Translations under genes and position numbers: made by a program
Notes under the pieces: generated by a model
The model's input: the letters and a program-made list of their open reading frames with translations, nothing else
What the model was told of the DNA's origin: nothing
Database searches by the model: none
Assembly (NCBI RefSeq): GCF_001580365.1
Contig: NZ_CP014480.1
Coordinates: 3,247,981-3,311,980, forward strand
DNA from: Kocuria turfanensis
GTDB lineage: Bacteria; Actinomycetota; Actinomycetes; Actinomycetales; Micrococcaceae
Direction of reading: 5' to 3'
DNA: 64,000 nt
Shown: positions 52,494-60,548 of the stretch, one piece after another
Layout: the number at the start of each line of letters is the position of its first letter
How positions within the stretch are numbered: the first letter of the stretch is position 1

Positions 52494-54634
52494 GGGTGTG
52501 CCTCCTTCGTCACCGCGGGGGTCTGCCCCGTCGGCACGTCGTGGATGTCGGTGGACCAGTCGGGGTGGCCCTCGGCGCCGGCCTGGATCTTGGACGGCCC
52601 GGTGTGGATGCTCAGGAAGGCCAGGTGGGCCTCCCAGTTGTCGAGGACGTCGTTGATGAGCTGCTCGCGGTTCCAGTCCATGACGTCGGTGCCCTGCGAG
52701 CCGGTCTCGTTGAAGACCTCCAGGCGGTAGTAGAGGTCCGAGTCGGGGTTGGTGCGGAACCCGCCGAAGGCCGGGACCGGGGTGGCCACGGGGTAGATCT
52801 GGTAGCAGAAGTCCCGGTCGTCGCCCATCGGCACGGTCAGCGTGTACTCCCGCAGCTCCTGGTAGCCGACCTCCGAGCTGGACAGCTCGGCGGCATGGCC
52901 CTGGGCGCAGAACTCCTCGACGACCTCGGCCAGGGCGGGGGCCAGCACCTGCTCCTCGTAGCGGCGCACCGCCCGCGGGCCCGGGAAGGAGCCGATGCGG
53001 GTGAGCCGGCGCCGCCACTGGCTGTCGGGGCCGGGGGTGCGGGAGGCCGTCACGGAGCGGCGGGTCGCGGAGCGGCCCTCGCGCTGGGAGCGCTCGGCGC
53101 GCAGGGCCTTCCAGAACCCGATCATCACCAGGTACATCACGATGGAGAAGGGCAGGCCGATGATCAGCGTGGCGGCCTGCAGGGTCGGCACCCCGCCCAC
53201 GAGCAGCATCGCCAGAGTGAGCAGGCCGGTGGCCGCGGCCCAGAACACGCGCAGCCACTTGGGCCCGTCCTGGGTGGGGTCCTGGATGGTCGAGGTGAAC
53301 GTGGACATCACCAGCGCCCCGGAGTCGGCGCTGGTGACATAGAACAGCAGCCCGGACAGGGTCGCGAGCGCGATGAGCAGCGGCGCTCCCGGGTACTGCT
53401 CGAGCAGGGAGTAGAAGGCCCGCTCGGGGGTGTTCATGGCGGCCTGCCCGAAGGCGTCGTCGCCGCCGGTGACGATCTCCAGGGCGCTGTTGCCGAAGAC
53501 CGAGACCAGGATGAGGATGAACACGAACGGCACGGTCAGGGTCGCGACCACGAACTCGCGCAGGGTGCGGCCGCGGGAGATGCGGGCCAGGAACAGCCCC
53601 ACGAACGGCGCCCAGGCGATCCACCAGGCCCAGAAGAACAGGGTCCACCCGGCCATCCACTCCGCCGCCCCGGTGTAGGCGAACGTGACGAGGGCCATCG
53701 ACGGCAGCTCGGCCACGTAGTCGCCGAGGTTCTGCACGGTGGCGTCGAGCAGGAAGGACGTGCGCCCGGCGATGAGCACCCACGCCACGAGGGCCACGGC
53801 CATCAGGACGTTGAGCTCGGAGAGCCGGCGGATGCCCTTGTCCACGCCGGACACGCACGAGGCGGTGGCCATGACCACGGCCACCACGATCAGGGCGGTC
53901 TGGGCGGCGACGCCCTCCTCGATCCCGAACAGCAGGTACAGGCCGTAGTTGAGCTGGACCACGCCGATGCCCAGGGACGTCGCCACCCCGAAGATCGTGC
54001 CCAGCAGCGCGGCGATGTCCACCGCGTCCCCGGCGCGGCCGTGCACCCGCCTGCCGATCAGCGGGTAGAGGGCCGAGCGGATGCTCAGCGGCATGTTCCA
54101 GCGGTAGGCGAAGTAGCCGAAGGCCATGCCCATCAGGGCGTACATCGCCCAGCCGATCACGCCGTAGTGGAACAGCGTCCACACCACGGCCATGCGCGTC
54201 GCCTCGGCGCTCCCGCCCTCGCCGGCCGGCGGGCCGTAGTACTGGGTGACCGGTTCGGCCACGGAGAAGAACAGCAGGTCGATCCCGATCCCGGCCGCGA
54301 AGAGCATCGCCGTCCAGGTGAACAGGTTGTACTGCGGCTTGGAATGGTCCGGGCCCATCTTGATGGTGCCCTCGCGGGAGACCGCGACGATCACCACGAA
54401 CGCCGTCACCACGGCGGCGGTGAGCACGTAGAACCAGCCCATGTTGGTCGCGATCCAGCCGACCACGGCGCCGATCACCGTGGAGGCCTGCTCGGGGGCC
54501 AGGATCGCCCAGAGCGAGAACACGACGATGCTCACGCCCGAGCCGGCGAAGACGGCACGGTTGACCTTGGGGCGGGTCCGCGCGCTCGGCGGAGCCTCGC
54601 TCTCGGGGGCGGATGTGGACAGGGCAGCGGTCAT
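52490..54634 (-). CDS. betT: BCCT-family choline/glycine-betaine transporter
   Basis: This 714-residue protein has 12 membrane segments over residues about 15-520, with the BCCT core FFWAWWIAWAPFVGLFLARISRG. Other BCCT markers are GPDHSKPQYNLFTWTAMLFAAGIGIDLLFF and VFGNSALEI. A long cytoplasmic tail of about 190 residues follows (EVVEEFCAQGHAAELSSSEVGYQELREY), which in relatives senses osmotic conditions. It probably brings in choline for the two enzymes downstream. ATG 54634 has AGGAGG upstream. A TetR regulator is divergent across about 175 bases. Confidence 0.93.
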   Translation of the reverse strand: MTAALSTSAPESEAPPSARTRPKVNRAVFAGSGVSIVVFSLWAILAPEQASTVIGAVVGWIATNMGWFYVLTAAVVTAFVVIVAVSREGTIKMGPDHSKPQYNLFTWTAMLFAAGIGIDLLFFSVAEPVTQYYGPPAGEGGSAEATRMAVVWTLFHYGVIGWAMYALMGMAFGYFAYRWNMPLSIRSALYPLIGRRVHGRAGDAVDIAALLGTIFGVATSLGIGVVQLNYGLYLLFGIEEGVAAQTALIVVAVVMATASCVSGVDKGIRRLSELNVLMAVALVAWVLIAGRTSFLLDATVQNLGDYVAELPSMALVTFAYTGAAEWMAGWTLFFWAWWIAWAPFVGLFLARISRGRTLREFVVATLTVPFVFILILVSVFGNSALEIVTGGDDAFGQAAMNTPERAFYSLLEQYPGAPLLIALATLSGLLFYVTSADSGALVMSTFTSTIQDPTQDGPKWLRVFWAAATGLLTLAMLLVGGVPTLQAATLIIGLPFSIVMYLVMIGFWKALRAERSQREGRSATRRSVTASRTPGPDSQWRRRLTRIGSFPGPRAVRRYEEQVLAPALAEVVEEFCAQGHAAELSSSEVGYQELREYTLTVPMGDDRDFCYQIYPVATPVPAFGGFRTNPDSDLYYRLEVFNETGSQGTDVMDWNREQLINDVLDNWEAHLAFLSIHTGPSKIQAGAEGHPDWSTDIHDVPTGQTPAVTKEAHP

Positions 54635-54781
54635 GTCGGGTCCTCCTGAGAAGGGTGGTCCGGATCTCGTGGGGTCGCCCGCACGCCGGTCCGGGCGGAC
54701 CGGGCGGAGCGGGACGTCGTCGTCCCCGCGGCGGGCCGCTGTTCCGCCTGGGCGGGGCACCGGCCTGCGTCACATGGTGTC

Positions 54782-54804
54782 ACCAACCTTCCGGTTGGTA
54801 AAGT
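54782..54804. promoter_or_regulatory. TetR-type operator and regulator promoter
   Basis: ACCAACCTTCCGGTTGGT (54782-54799) is an inverted repeat with seven-base arms and a four-base spacer. It abuts the -10 box TAAAGT (54799-54804) of the regulator gene, seven bases before its ATG. This suggests leaderless transcription under autorepression, and control of the divergent betT. Confidence 0.7.
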
Positions 54805-54811
54805 AGTTTCC

Positions 54812-55342
54812 ATGAACTCCTCCACCCGCGACCGCATCCTGGACGGCGCCCTCGAACTCGTGCGCAGCGGCGGCACGGTGTCCCTGGAGTCGGCCGCCCG
54901 CCGGGTGGGACTGAGCAAGCCGGGGGTGATGTACCACTTCCGGACCAAGGAGGCGCTCATGCTCGCCCTGGTGGACCGGGTCCTGGACGGCTGGGACGCG
55001 GAGATGGCCCGGCGCCTGCCCGCCCCGCCGGAGCAGGTGCCGGCCGAGGAGCGGGTGCGCGCCTATCTGGACTGGTGCCTGTCCGGGGAGGTCGACGAGA
55101 CCGACCTCGTGATGCTCACCGACCAGCGGCTGCGGGCCACCCTCAAGAAGCACTGGGCCGAGCGGATCGCCCCCTGGGTGGACCTCCCGGAGGACCTGCC
55201 CGTCGAGCGGCGCACCCGCCTGCTGGCCGTGCGCCTGCTGGCCGACGGCGTGTGGTTCGCCGACGCCGCCGACGTCTTCCCCCCGGACCCGCAGGAGCGG
55301 GCGCGCGTGCGAGCGGTCGCCGACGAGCTGCTGGCGGGCTGA
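54812..55342 (+). CDS. TetR-family regulator of the betaine genes
   Basis: This 176-residue regulator has an N-terminal helix-turn-helix (SLESAARRVGLSKPGVMYHFRTKEALM, about 24-51) and a small ligand-binding domain with many charged residues (DETDLVMLTDQRLRATLKKHWAERIAP). Its length is a little short for TetR. Divergent placement next to betT-betB-codA and the palindrome in its promoter suggest a BetI-like role, but it is not closely similar to BetI, so no symbol is given. The effector is probably choline or betaine; this is inferred. Confidence 0.82.
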   Translation: MNSSTRDRILDGALELVRSGGTVSLESAARRVGLSKPGVMYHFRTKEALMLALVDRVLDGWDAEMARRLPAPPEQVPAEERVRAYLDWCLSGEVDETDLVMLTDQRLRATLKKHWAERIAPWVDLPEDLPVERRTRLLAVRLLADGVWFADAADVFPPDPQERARVRAVADELLAG

Positions 55343-55400
55343 GCGCCGGCCGCGGCCGGCGGCCGCCGCGACCCGGGGTGGCGGGCCGCCGGAACTCGTG

Positions 55401-55561
55401 TACAGTGGAGCGAAGTTGTTGAGGTTGTCGTTTTTGTATTTCAAGCAGTTCGGCCCATCCGGGTGCAGCAGTTTTTCTGAGAAGACGTTCTCCACGCATC
55501 ACAACTCTTGTGTTTCTCGAACGTCGGGAAACGTTCATCTCACGAAAGATCAGGTCTCACC
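55401..55561 (+). promoter_or_regulatory. cspA promoter and long untranslated leader
   Basis: TACAGT (55401-55406, preceded by TG) is an extended -10 box. The leader of about 150 bases is AT-rich compared with the rest of the window (for example TTGTCGTTTTTGTATTTC), like the temperature-responsive leaders of other cspA genes. Its structure was not computed. Confidence 0.65.
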
Positions 55562-55768
55562 ATGACTACCGGTATCGTCAAGTGGTTCAACGCTGACAAG
55601 GGCTTCGGCTTCATCACCCCCGAGGACGGCTCCAAGGACGTCTTCGCCCACTTCTCCGCGATCAACTCGGGTGGCTTCCGCTCCCTGAACGAGAACGACC
55701 GCGTCGAGTTCGAGACCCAGGACGGTCCCAAGGGCCCCCAGGCCGCGAACATCACCGTCATCTCCTGA
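55562..55768 (+). CDS. cspA: Major cold-shock protein, CspA type
   Basis: This 68-residue protein is a full cold-shock domain with the start [23 protein letters not shown]1 KGFGFI and RNP2 DVFAHFSAI. It should melt mRNA structure in cold or stationary phase. ATG 55562 lies after GGTCTCACC without a strong ribosome-binding site, and the long AT-rich leader may instead help ribosomes bind. It is transcribed alone and ends at the hairpin 55806-55843. Confidence 0.95.
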   Translation: MTTGIVKWFNADKGFGFITPEDGSKDVFAHFSAINSGGFRSLNENDRVEFETQDGPKGPQAANITVIS

Positions 55769-55805
55769 CGTTCTCCTCAAGGGGCTCACGGGCCCGTTGA
55801 TCGTC

Positions 55806-55843
55806 CAGAACCGCCGCCGGGCTTGCTCCCGGGGGCGGTTCTG
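55806..55843 (+). terminator. Terminator of cspA
   Basis: A 15-pair stem with one G-G mismatch and a six-base loop (CTTGCT) lies 37 bases after the cspA stop. Confidence 0.8.
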
Positions 55844-55957
55844 CCGTTCCGGCGGCCGGAGCCGGCGGATCGCCGCACGCCGCGCCGGCGGCTGGGGCGT
55901 CGTCGGAGCCGGTGCCGTCGGCGCTCGTCGTTCCGTCACAGACCCGGAGGAGCTCGC

Positions 55958-56143
55958 ATGACCGGACCCGTCCCGTCCCGTCCACCGGGCGAGGAGGACC
56001 CGTTCGTGGTGAACCGGGTCTCCGACGCCGAGCTCGACGTCTCCGTGCCCTTCGAGCTGGAGGTCTCGGAGTGGGACCTCGACGGCTCCGCCGACGAGGC
56101 GGGGGAGGGCTGGGGATCGGCCGGGGACTACGGCCTGGAGTGA
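55958..56143 (+). CDS. Small acidic protein of unknown function
   Basis: This 61-residue protein is strongly acidic (Asp/Glu-rich: GEEDPFVVNRVSDAELDVSV and EVSEWDLDGSADEAGEGWG) with no Cys and no hydrophobic segment. ATG 55958 has CGGAGG eight bases upstream. It follows the cspA terminator and is followed by a 20-base stem terminator. No family is recognised. Confidence 0.55.
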   Translation: MTGPVPSRPPGEEDPFVVNRVSDAELDVSVPFELEVSEWDLDGSADEAGEGWGSAGDYGLE

Positions 56144-56260
56144 GCCGCCGAGCCGCGGGGCCCGTCCGGCCGAGCTCTCCGGGCGCCGCGCGCGGCGCGG
56201 GCCTCGCGGCGCCGATCTCCCGAGGCCGATCCCGTGCTGCCGGCGAGGTGATTCCGGCCG

Positions 56261-56303
56261 CACGACGAAGGCCGCAGCCCACCGGGCTGCGGCCTTCGTC
56301 GTG
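56261..56303. terminator. Bidirectional terminator
   Basis: A perfect 20-base stem (56261-56280 with 56284-56303) with a three-base loop lies between the small acidic gene and the convergent gene ending at 56317. Confidence 0.92.
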
Positions 56304-56316
56304 TCCTGCCCGCCGG

Positions 56317-56613
56317 CTACGCCGACAGCGGGAGGGACGCGGGATGGAGCTTGAAGAACGGGTGCCGTCCGGTCGCGGCCAGGGCGCCGGGGACGAGAAG
56401 CTGGCGGTACTTGGCGCACCATTGCGCGGTGCCCGCCGTGTGCTCCGCCGCGGCGGCGAGGTCGTCGGCCTCCGCGCTGAGGTACTCCTGCACGTCGCCG
56501 TCCGTCGAGGTGATCCGGACGAGGTGCAGATCGGGGAGGGCGGTGACGGTGACGTCGACCCACTCCTCCCGCTGGTCGGTGGTGGAGGTTGTTCTTTCTT
56601 CGGACATGGTCAT
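56317..56613 (-). CDS. Small soluble protein translated behind a conserved leader peptide
   Basis: This 98-residue protein starts MTMSEERTTSTTDQREEW. It has a short beta-like part (WVDVTVTALPDLHLVRITSTDGD), a helical part (YLSAEADDLAAAAEHTAGTAQW) and a single Cys. ATG 56613 overlaps the stop of a 25-codon upstream frame (ATGA) and has AGGAGA just before it, so the two are translationally coupled. A -10 box TAGCCT (56788-56793, minus strand) is likely. The function is unknown. Confidence 0.6.
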   Translation of the reverse strand: MTMSEERTTSTTDQREEWVDVTVTALPDLHLVRITSTDGDVQEYLSAEADDLAAAAEHTAGTAQWCAKYRQLLVPGALAATGRHPFFKLHPASLPLSA

Positions 56614-56687
56614 GTTTTCTCCTGACGTTCTTGCGGGCATCCGATGCCGTTGCCCACCGCTTCGTCATCCGATCCACCCGGGAACAT
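56610..56687 (-). CDS. 25-codon leader peptide sharing the MFxGGSDDEA motif
   Basis: The frame reads MFPGGSDDEAVG, then NGIGCPQERQEKT, ending in TGA that overlaps the next ATG. It uses rare codons for this genome (GGA, GAT, GAA). The first ten codons and the 18 bases before them recur in inverted orientation at 57027-57084. It may be a regulatory upstream frame rather than a protein with its own job. Confidence 0.5.
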   Translation of the reverse strand: MFPGGSDDEAVGNGIGCPQERQEKT

Positions 56688-56713
56688 CGGGTTGGCGCGC
56701 AGCGGGTCGGAGC
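56657..56713 (-). repeat. Leader element, copy A
   Basis: This 57-base element consists of GCTCCGAC, a variable spacer of ten bases and a 39-base block. In the 39-base block it matches copy B at 36 positions. It covers the start codon and first codons of the 25-codon frame. CCAACCC and GGGTGG in it can pair around the ATG. Confidence 0.75.
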
Positions 56714-57026
56714 CCCTCCGCGGTCCCTCCGGAGGGCGGTGTGCCCTCCGTCGAGCACGCGGACGCCGCATCTCGAGAAGCAGGACCAGGCTACCCCGCG
56801 CCTCCGACAGACCGGCAAGACGGCCATGACTTGTGTCACCGAACCGTAATGTCGGGGCCCGCCCGGGTGCTCGGAGCCCATTCCAGCGCAACGATGTGTC
56901 GGCGAGGTGTCGTCGCGGTGACGGGTCGGGGAAGGTGGGCTCACACGCCCGGGCGCACCGGCCGGGCGGGACCGGGCGGGGACGATGTGGTTGAATGGGG
57001 ACAGCTTCAAGAGATCCGGTCGCCAA

Positions 57027-57084
57027 GCTCCGACTAGACCGGGCACCAACCCCATGTTCACGGGTGGTTCGGATGACGAAGCGG
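57027..57084 (+). repeat. Leader element, copy B
   Basis: This 58-base element is the inverted counterpart of copy A, with the same GCTCCGAC, an 11-base spacer and the 39-base block that includes the ATG at 57054. The ATG lies in the loop of a possible CCA(A)CCC/GGGTGG hairpin. Confidence 0.75.
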
Positions 57085-57332
57085 CTCGCATCGCCGCCGT
57101 GGCGGCACCCGCTGCGAGCAAGAGCGCCCGAAGGATCCCGGTCATGTCAGACGCCCTTCCCACCGTCGTCGCCGCCCGCCCGGGCGGGCCCGCCCCCGTT
57201 CCCGCCGCTCCGGCCGTGCTCGGCTGCGCGGCGATGAGCATCGACGACTACGCCCGGGTGGTCCAGGCGCGCACGGAGTTCGTGGACTTCCTGCTGGCCC
57301 CCGTCCGCGGCCGCCTCGCCGCCGCGGCCTGA
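57054..57332 (+). CDS. Small protein, possible antitoxin for the PIN protein
   Basis: The frame from ATG 57054 codes for 92 residues that open MFTGGSDDEAARIAAV. An internal ATG at 57144 has an AAGGA site and would give a 62-residue protein (MSDALPTVVAARPGG). The C-terminal part (MSIDDYARVVQARTEFVDFLLAP) is helical. It ends 22 bases before a PIN-domain gene, the layout of a vapB-type antitoxin gene, but no DNA-binding motif is evident. Which start is used is unclear; the first ten codons may be a leader element only. Confidence 0.5.
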   Translation: MFTGGSDDEAARIAAVAAPAASKSARRIPVMSDALPTVVAARPGGPAPVPAAPAVLGCAAMSIDDYARVVQARTEFVDFLLAPVRGRLAAAA

Positions 57333-57354
57333 GCGCCGGCGGAGGACCGAGCCC

Positions 57355-57738
57355 GTGGACCTGCTCCTGGACCGATCCGTGCTGCTCGGGGTGCGCACCC
57401 CGGACCGCTCGCCCGAGCTGGCCGGCGCCCTGCGCCGGCACGGCCACCGGCGGCTCTTCCTGTCGGCCCTGGTGCTGGGGGAGCTGCTGTCGGACCGGCC
57501 CGACGAGGCGCGGTGGACCGAGCAGCTGGAGCTGCGCTTCCCGGACCGCGTGCTCCCCGTGGACGCCGCCGTGAGCAGGGCCTGGGGCGCCCTCGGCGCC
57601 GCGGGGACGGCCGATCCGGTGGCCGGCCTGACCGCGGCCACCGCCCTGGTGCACGGGCTGACGGTGCTCAGCGCGGAGCCCGGGCGGTACGCCGGCACGG
57701 GCGCCTCCGTGCTGGACGCGGTCCCCGCCCGGGGATAG
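57355..57738 (+). CDS. PIN-domain protein, VapC-like, possibly degenerate
   Basis: This 127-residue protein follows the VapC pattern: MDLLLDRSVL (Asp6), LSALVLGEL (Glu43), LPVDAAVSRAWGAL, ADPVAGLTAATALVHGLTVL (Asp87) and SAEPGRYAG. Usually the first motif is DTN and the last acid an Asp in RDF; here they are DRS and Glu108, so nuclease activity is uncertain. The GTG start at 57355 has GGAGG nine bases upstream. The mannosyltransferase gene ends three bases after its stop on the other strand. Confidence 0.68.
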   Translation: MDLLLDRSVLLGVRTPDRSPELAGALRRHGHRRLFLSALVLGELLSDRPDEARWTEQLELRFPDRVLPVDAAVSRAWGALGAAGTADPVAGLTAATALVHGLTVLSAEPGRYAGTGASVLDAVPARG

Positions 57739-57741
57739 GCC

Positions 57742-58911
57742 TCAGACGGCCCGGCGGTGGCGCGGACCGTGGCCCGCGGCGCCCAGCGCCACGGCCCGGT
57801 CGTAGTGCTCCAGCAGCTGCCCGACCAGCACGTCCCAGGTCCGGCCCTGCACGGCGGCGTGCGCGGCGGTCCCGAAGGCGGCCCGCTTGGCCTCGTCGCC
57901 GACCAGGTCGGCCACGTGCCCGCGCAGCGCCGCGAGGTCCCCGGGCGGGTAGAGCCAGCCGGTGCGGGAGGAGTCGACGAGGTCCACCGGACCGCCCCGG
58001 CCCGTGGCCACCACCGGCACACCGGAGGCCATGGCCTCCTGCACGGTCTGGCAGAAGGTCTCGAACTCGCCCGGGTGCACGAACACGTCGAGGGAGGCCA
58101 TGATCCGGGCGAGGTCGGCCCCGGAGCGGCGACCGGTGAAGTGCGCCCCCGGCAGGCGGCGCCGCAGCGCCTCCTCCTCCGGCCCCGAGCCCACGACGAC
58201 GAGGCGGGTGCCGGGCAGGTCCGCGACCGCGGCGAGGTCCTCGACCTGCTTCTCCGGGGCGATCCGGCCCACGTAGCCCACGATCCGGCGGCCGCCCCCG
58301 ACCTCCGCCCGCCACCGCTCGTCGCGGTGCCGCGGGCAGAAGCGGGTGGTGTCCACCCCGCGCCGCCACAGGTGGACGTCGCGCACCCCGTGCGCGGTGA
58401 GCTGCCCCACCGCCGAGGAGGACGGGGCGAGGGTCAGGGTCGCGGCGTTGTGCATGCTCCGCACGTGCCCCCACAGGAGCTGCTCGAGAAAGGGGGCTCC
58501 GTACTTCGCCGCGTAGCCGGGCACGTCCGTCTGGTACACGGCCACGGCCGGCACGCCGAGCTGCTGGGCCGCGAGGATCGCCCGCCGGCCGAGGACGAAC
58601 GGGGAGGCGACGTGGACGACGTCGGGGCGGAACCGCTCCAGGTGCCGGCGCACCCGGGCCACGGTCCCGCCGGCCACGCGCACGTCGGGATAGCCGGTGA
58701 GCGGCAGGGCCGGCAGCCGGTGCACCGGCACGCCGTCGAGGTCCTCGACGACGTCCTCGGCGAGGCGTCCGAGCGGCGCGGGGTCGTAGGAGGGCGCCAC
58801 GACCACGACGTCGTGCCCGCGCGCGCCCAGCTGCTCGACGACCCGCAGGACCGAGTGGGTGACACCGTTGAGGTGGGGGAGGAACTGCTCGGCGACCACG
58901 GCGACTCTCAT
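57742..58911 (-). CDS. mgtA: GT4 glycosyltransferase, probable MgtA-like mannosyltransferase
   Basis: This 389-residue GT-B enzyme has RVAVVAEQFLPHLNGVTHSVLRV at the N-terminus, GVDTTRFCP, GYVGRIAPEKQVEDL and an E-x7-E motif in EFETFCQTVQEAMASG. These match the actinobacterial GDP-mannose-dependent alpha-mannosyltransferases of the PimB/MgtA branch that build lipomannan or glycolipids. ATG 58911 was chosen because it gives the usual MRVAVV start; a longer start at 58956 is out of family. It is divergent from perM. Confidence 0.85.
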   Translation of the reverse strand: MRVAVVAEQFLPHLNGVTHSVLRVVEQLGARGHDVVVVAPSYDPAPLGRLAEDVVEDLDGVPVHRLPALPLTGYPDVRVAGGTVARVRRHLERFRPDVVHVASPFVLGRRAILAAQQLGVPAVAVYQTDVPGYAAKYGAPFLEQLLWGHVRSMHNAATLTLAPSSSAVGQLTAHGVRDVHLWRRGVDTTRFCPRHRDERWRAEVGGGRRIVGYVGRIAPEKQVEDLAAVADLPGTRLVVVGSGPEEEALRRRLPGAHFTGRRSGADLARIMASLDVFVHPGEFETFCQTVQEAMASGVPVVATGRGGPVDLVDSSRTGWLYPPGDLAALRGHVADLVGDEAKRAAFGTAAHAAVQGRTWDVLVGQLLEHYDRAVALGAAGHGPRHRRAV

Positions 58912-59024
58912 GGCGCCGAGCCTTCCCGTCCCGGGCGTCCCCCGGGGGAGCGGCACGTGGCCCGCCGGTGAAGGCCCCGTGAAGCCTCGGCCCGGGCGCC
59001 GGAGGCGTGGGAAGATGGGCGGTG

Positions 59025-60548
59025 ATGAACTCCCAAGGCTCTTCCTCCCCCGCCCCGTCCGCCGACCGCCGCGGCGTGCCCATGCCGCTGTGGCTGCAGG
59101 GCGTGGTGGAGCTCGGCTCCGTGGCCGTGGTCTCCTACCTGCTGATCCTGCTGACCGTCCTCATGGTGTGGCTCGCCGACGGCTTCGACTCGCTCGGGCT
59201 GACCGGCGGCTTCGTGCTCTCCGGCCAGGTGTGGCTGCTGGCCCACCTGACCCCGCTGCAGGTCGCCCTGGACCCCGGGGCCGGCCTGCCCGCGACCACC
59301 GGGACCGTCAACCTCGTCCCGCTGGGCCTGACGCTCGTGCCCTTCGTGCTGGCCTGGCACGCCGGGCGACGGCTGGCGCGGGCCTGCTGGGAGGGGCAGT
59401 TCTGGCAGCCGTACCTGAGCGGGCTGGCGGTGTACTCCGCCGCGGGGGCCGTGGCCGCGCTGCTCTTCGGGACCGGCGAGATCGCGGCGGGACCGGCCGC
59501 CGCCGCGGTGTTCCCCCTCGTGCCGGTCGCCCTGGGCGCGTTCGTCGGGGCGTACCGGGCCTCCCGCTCCCTGCCCGGGCTGATCGGCGTCAACGCCGCC
59601 GCGTGGGTCGAGCGCACGAGCCAGTACTCGCGGTGGGCCGGTTCCTACGTGTGGGCGGTGCTGCGGGCGGGCTTCGTCGCGGCCGTCGCCGGGGTCGGTG
59701 CCGGGGCGGCGCTGCTGGCCGCCGCGCTGCTGTGGAACTGGAACGACGTGGTGAACGTCTACCAGCGGCTGGGCACCGGGGTCCCGGGGGACACCGCCCT
59801 GACGGGGCTGCAGCTGGGCTACCTGCCGAACCTCGCGGTCTACGCCCTCGCGTGGGCCACCGGCGCGGGCTTCGAGGTGGGGGAGGGCACGCACACGTCA
59901 CCGCTGGGCACGCAGGCCGGGCCGGTCCCGCTGCTCCCGGCCCTGGCCGCGCTGCCCCCCGGGGAGCTGCCGTCCTGGTCGGCGGTCGTGGTCGTGCTGC
60001 CGGTCCTGGCCGGGGTGCTCGCCGGCTGGTGGTTCCTGCGGGAGGGCGAGAACCACCTCGACGACTGGATGGCCATCCGGCTGCCCGCCCGCTGGATCAC
60101 CTTCCCGCTCTCCACGCTGCTGACCGGGCTGTTCATCGGCGCGGTCGCGGGCGTGCTGGCGATGCTGCTGAGCTGGCTGGCGCAGGGCTCGCTCGGGCTG
60201 GGCCGGCTCACGGTGATCGGCCCGCACGGTCCGGACGTGCTGCTGTGGTTCGGGGCGGAGGTGGCCGTGGGGGCGGCCGTCGGCTACGTGGTGGGTCCCT
60301 GGCTGGAGCGGGAGCCGCCGTTCGCGCCGCTGCGCGGCGGCGCCGCCGGGGAGGACCCCGGGGACGGGCCCGGTGCGGACCTCGGGCGGACGGGCCGGCG
60401 GGAGGCCCGGGGAGCAGGCAGCAGCGCGGTCCCGCGCCCGGCTCAGGGGCGCGGCGTGGCCGACGCGGAGACCCCGGGATCGGCCGGGGCGTTCGACGTG
60501 GACGCTCCCGCGGCGCCCTCCGAGGTCCCGGGGTCCCCGGAGAGGTAG
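59025..60548 (+). CDS. perM: Cell-division membrane protein PerM (DUF6350)
   Basis: This 507-residue multipass protein has about nine hydrophobic segments between residues 30 and 440 (WLQGVVELGSVAVVSYLLILLTVLMVWLA; GLYPNL-like LQLGYLPNLAVYALAWATGAGF; WFLREGENHLDDW). The GYLPNLAVYALAWATGAGFEVG and EGTHTSPLG stretch marks the DUF6350/PerM family, which stabilises the divisome in mycobacteria. As in other actinobacteria it lies next to purN and purH. Its polar, Gly/Ala-rich tail overlaps the end of the opposite-strand gene by 106 bases. ATG 59025 was chosen. Confidence 0.82.
   Translation: MNSQGSSSPAPSADRRGVPMPLWLQGVVELGSVAVVSYLLILLTVLMVWLADGFDSLGLTGGFVLSGQVWLLAHLTPLQVALDPGAGLPATTGTVNLVPLGLTLVPFVLAWHAGRRLARACWEGQFWQPYLSGLAVYSAAGAVAALLFGTGEIAAGPAAAAVFPLVPVALGAFVGAYRASRSLPGLIGVNAAAWVERTSQYSRWAGSYVWAVLRAGFVAAVAGVGAGAALLAAALLWNWNDVVNVYQRLGTGVPGDTALTGLQLGYLPNLAVYALAWATGAGFEVGEGTHTSPLGTQAGPVPLLPALAALPPGELPSWSAVVVVLPVLAGVLAGWWFLREGENHLDDWMAIRLPARWITFPLSTLLTGLFIGAVAGVLAMLLSWLAQGSLGLGRLTVIGPHGPDVLLWFGAEVAVGAAVGYVVGPWLEREPPFAPLRGGAAGEDPGDGPGADLGRTGRREARGAGSSAVPRPAQGRGVADAETPGSAGAFDVDAPAAPSEVPGSPER

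Noticed and set aside
56714..57026. Segment between the inverted leader elements considered as a mobile element
   Set aside because: It has no transposase, no target duplication and arms with a length difference and mismatches. Inversion remains open but is unproven.
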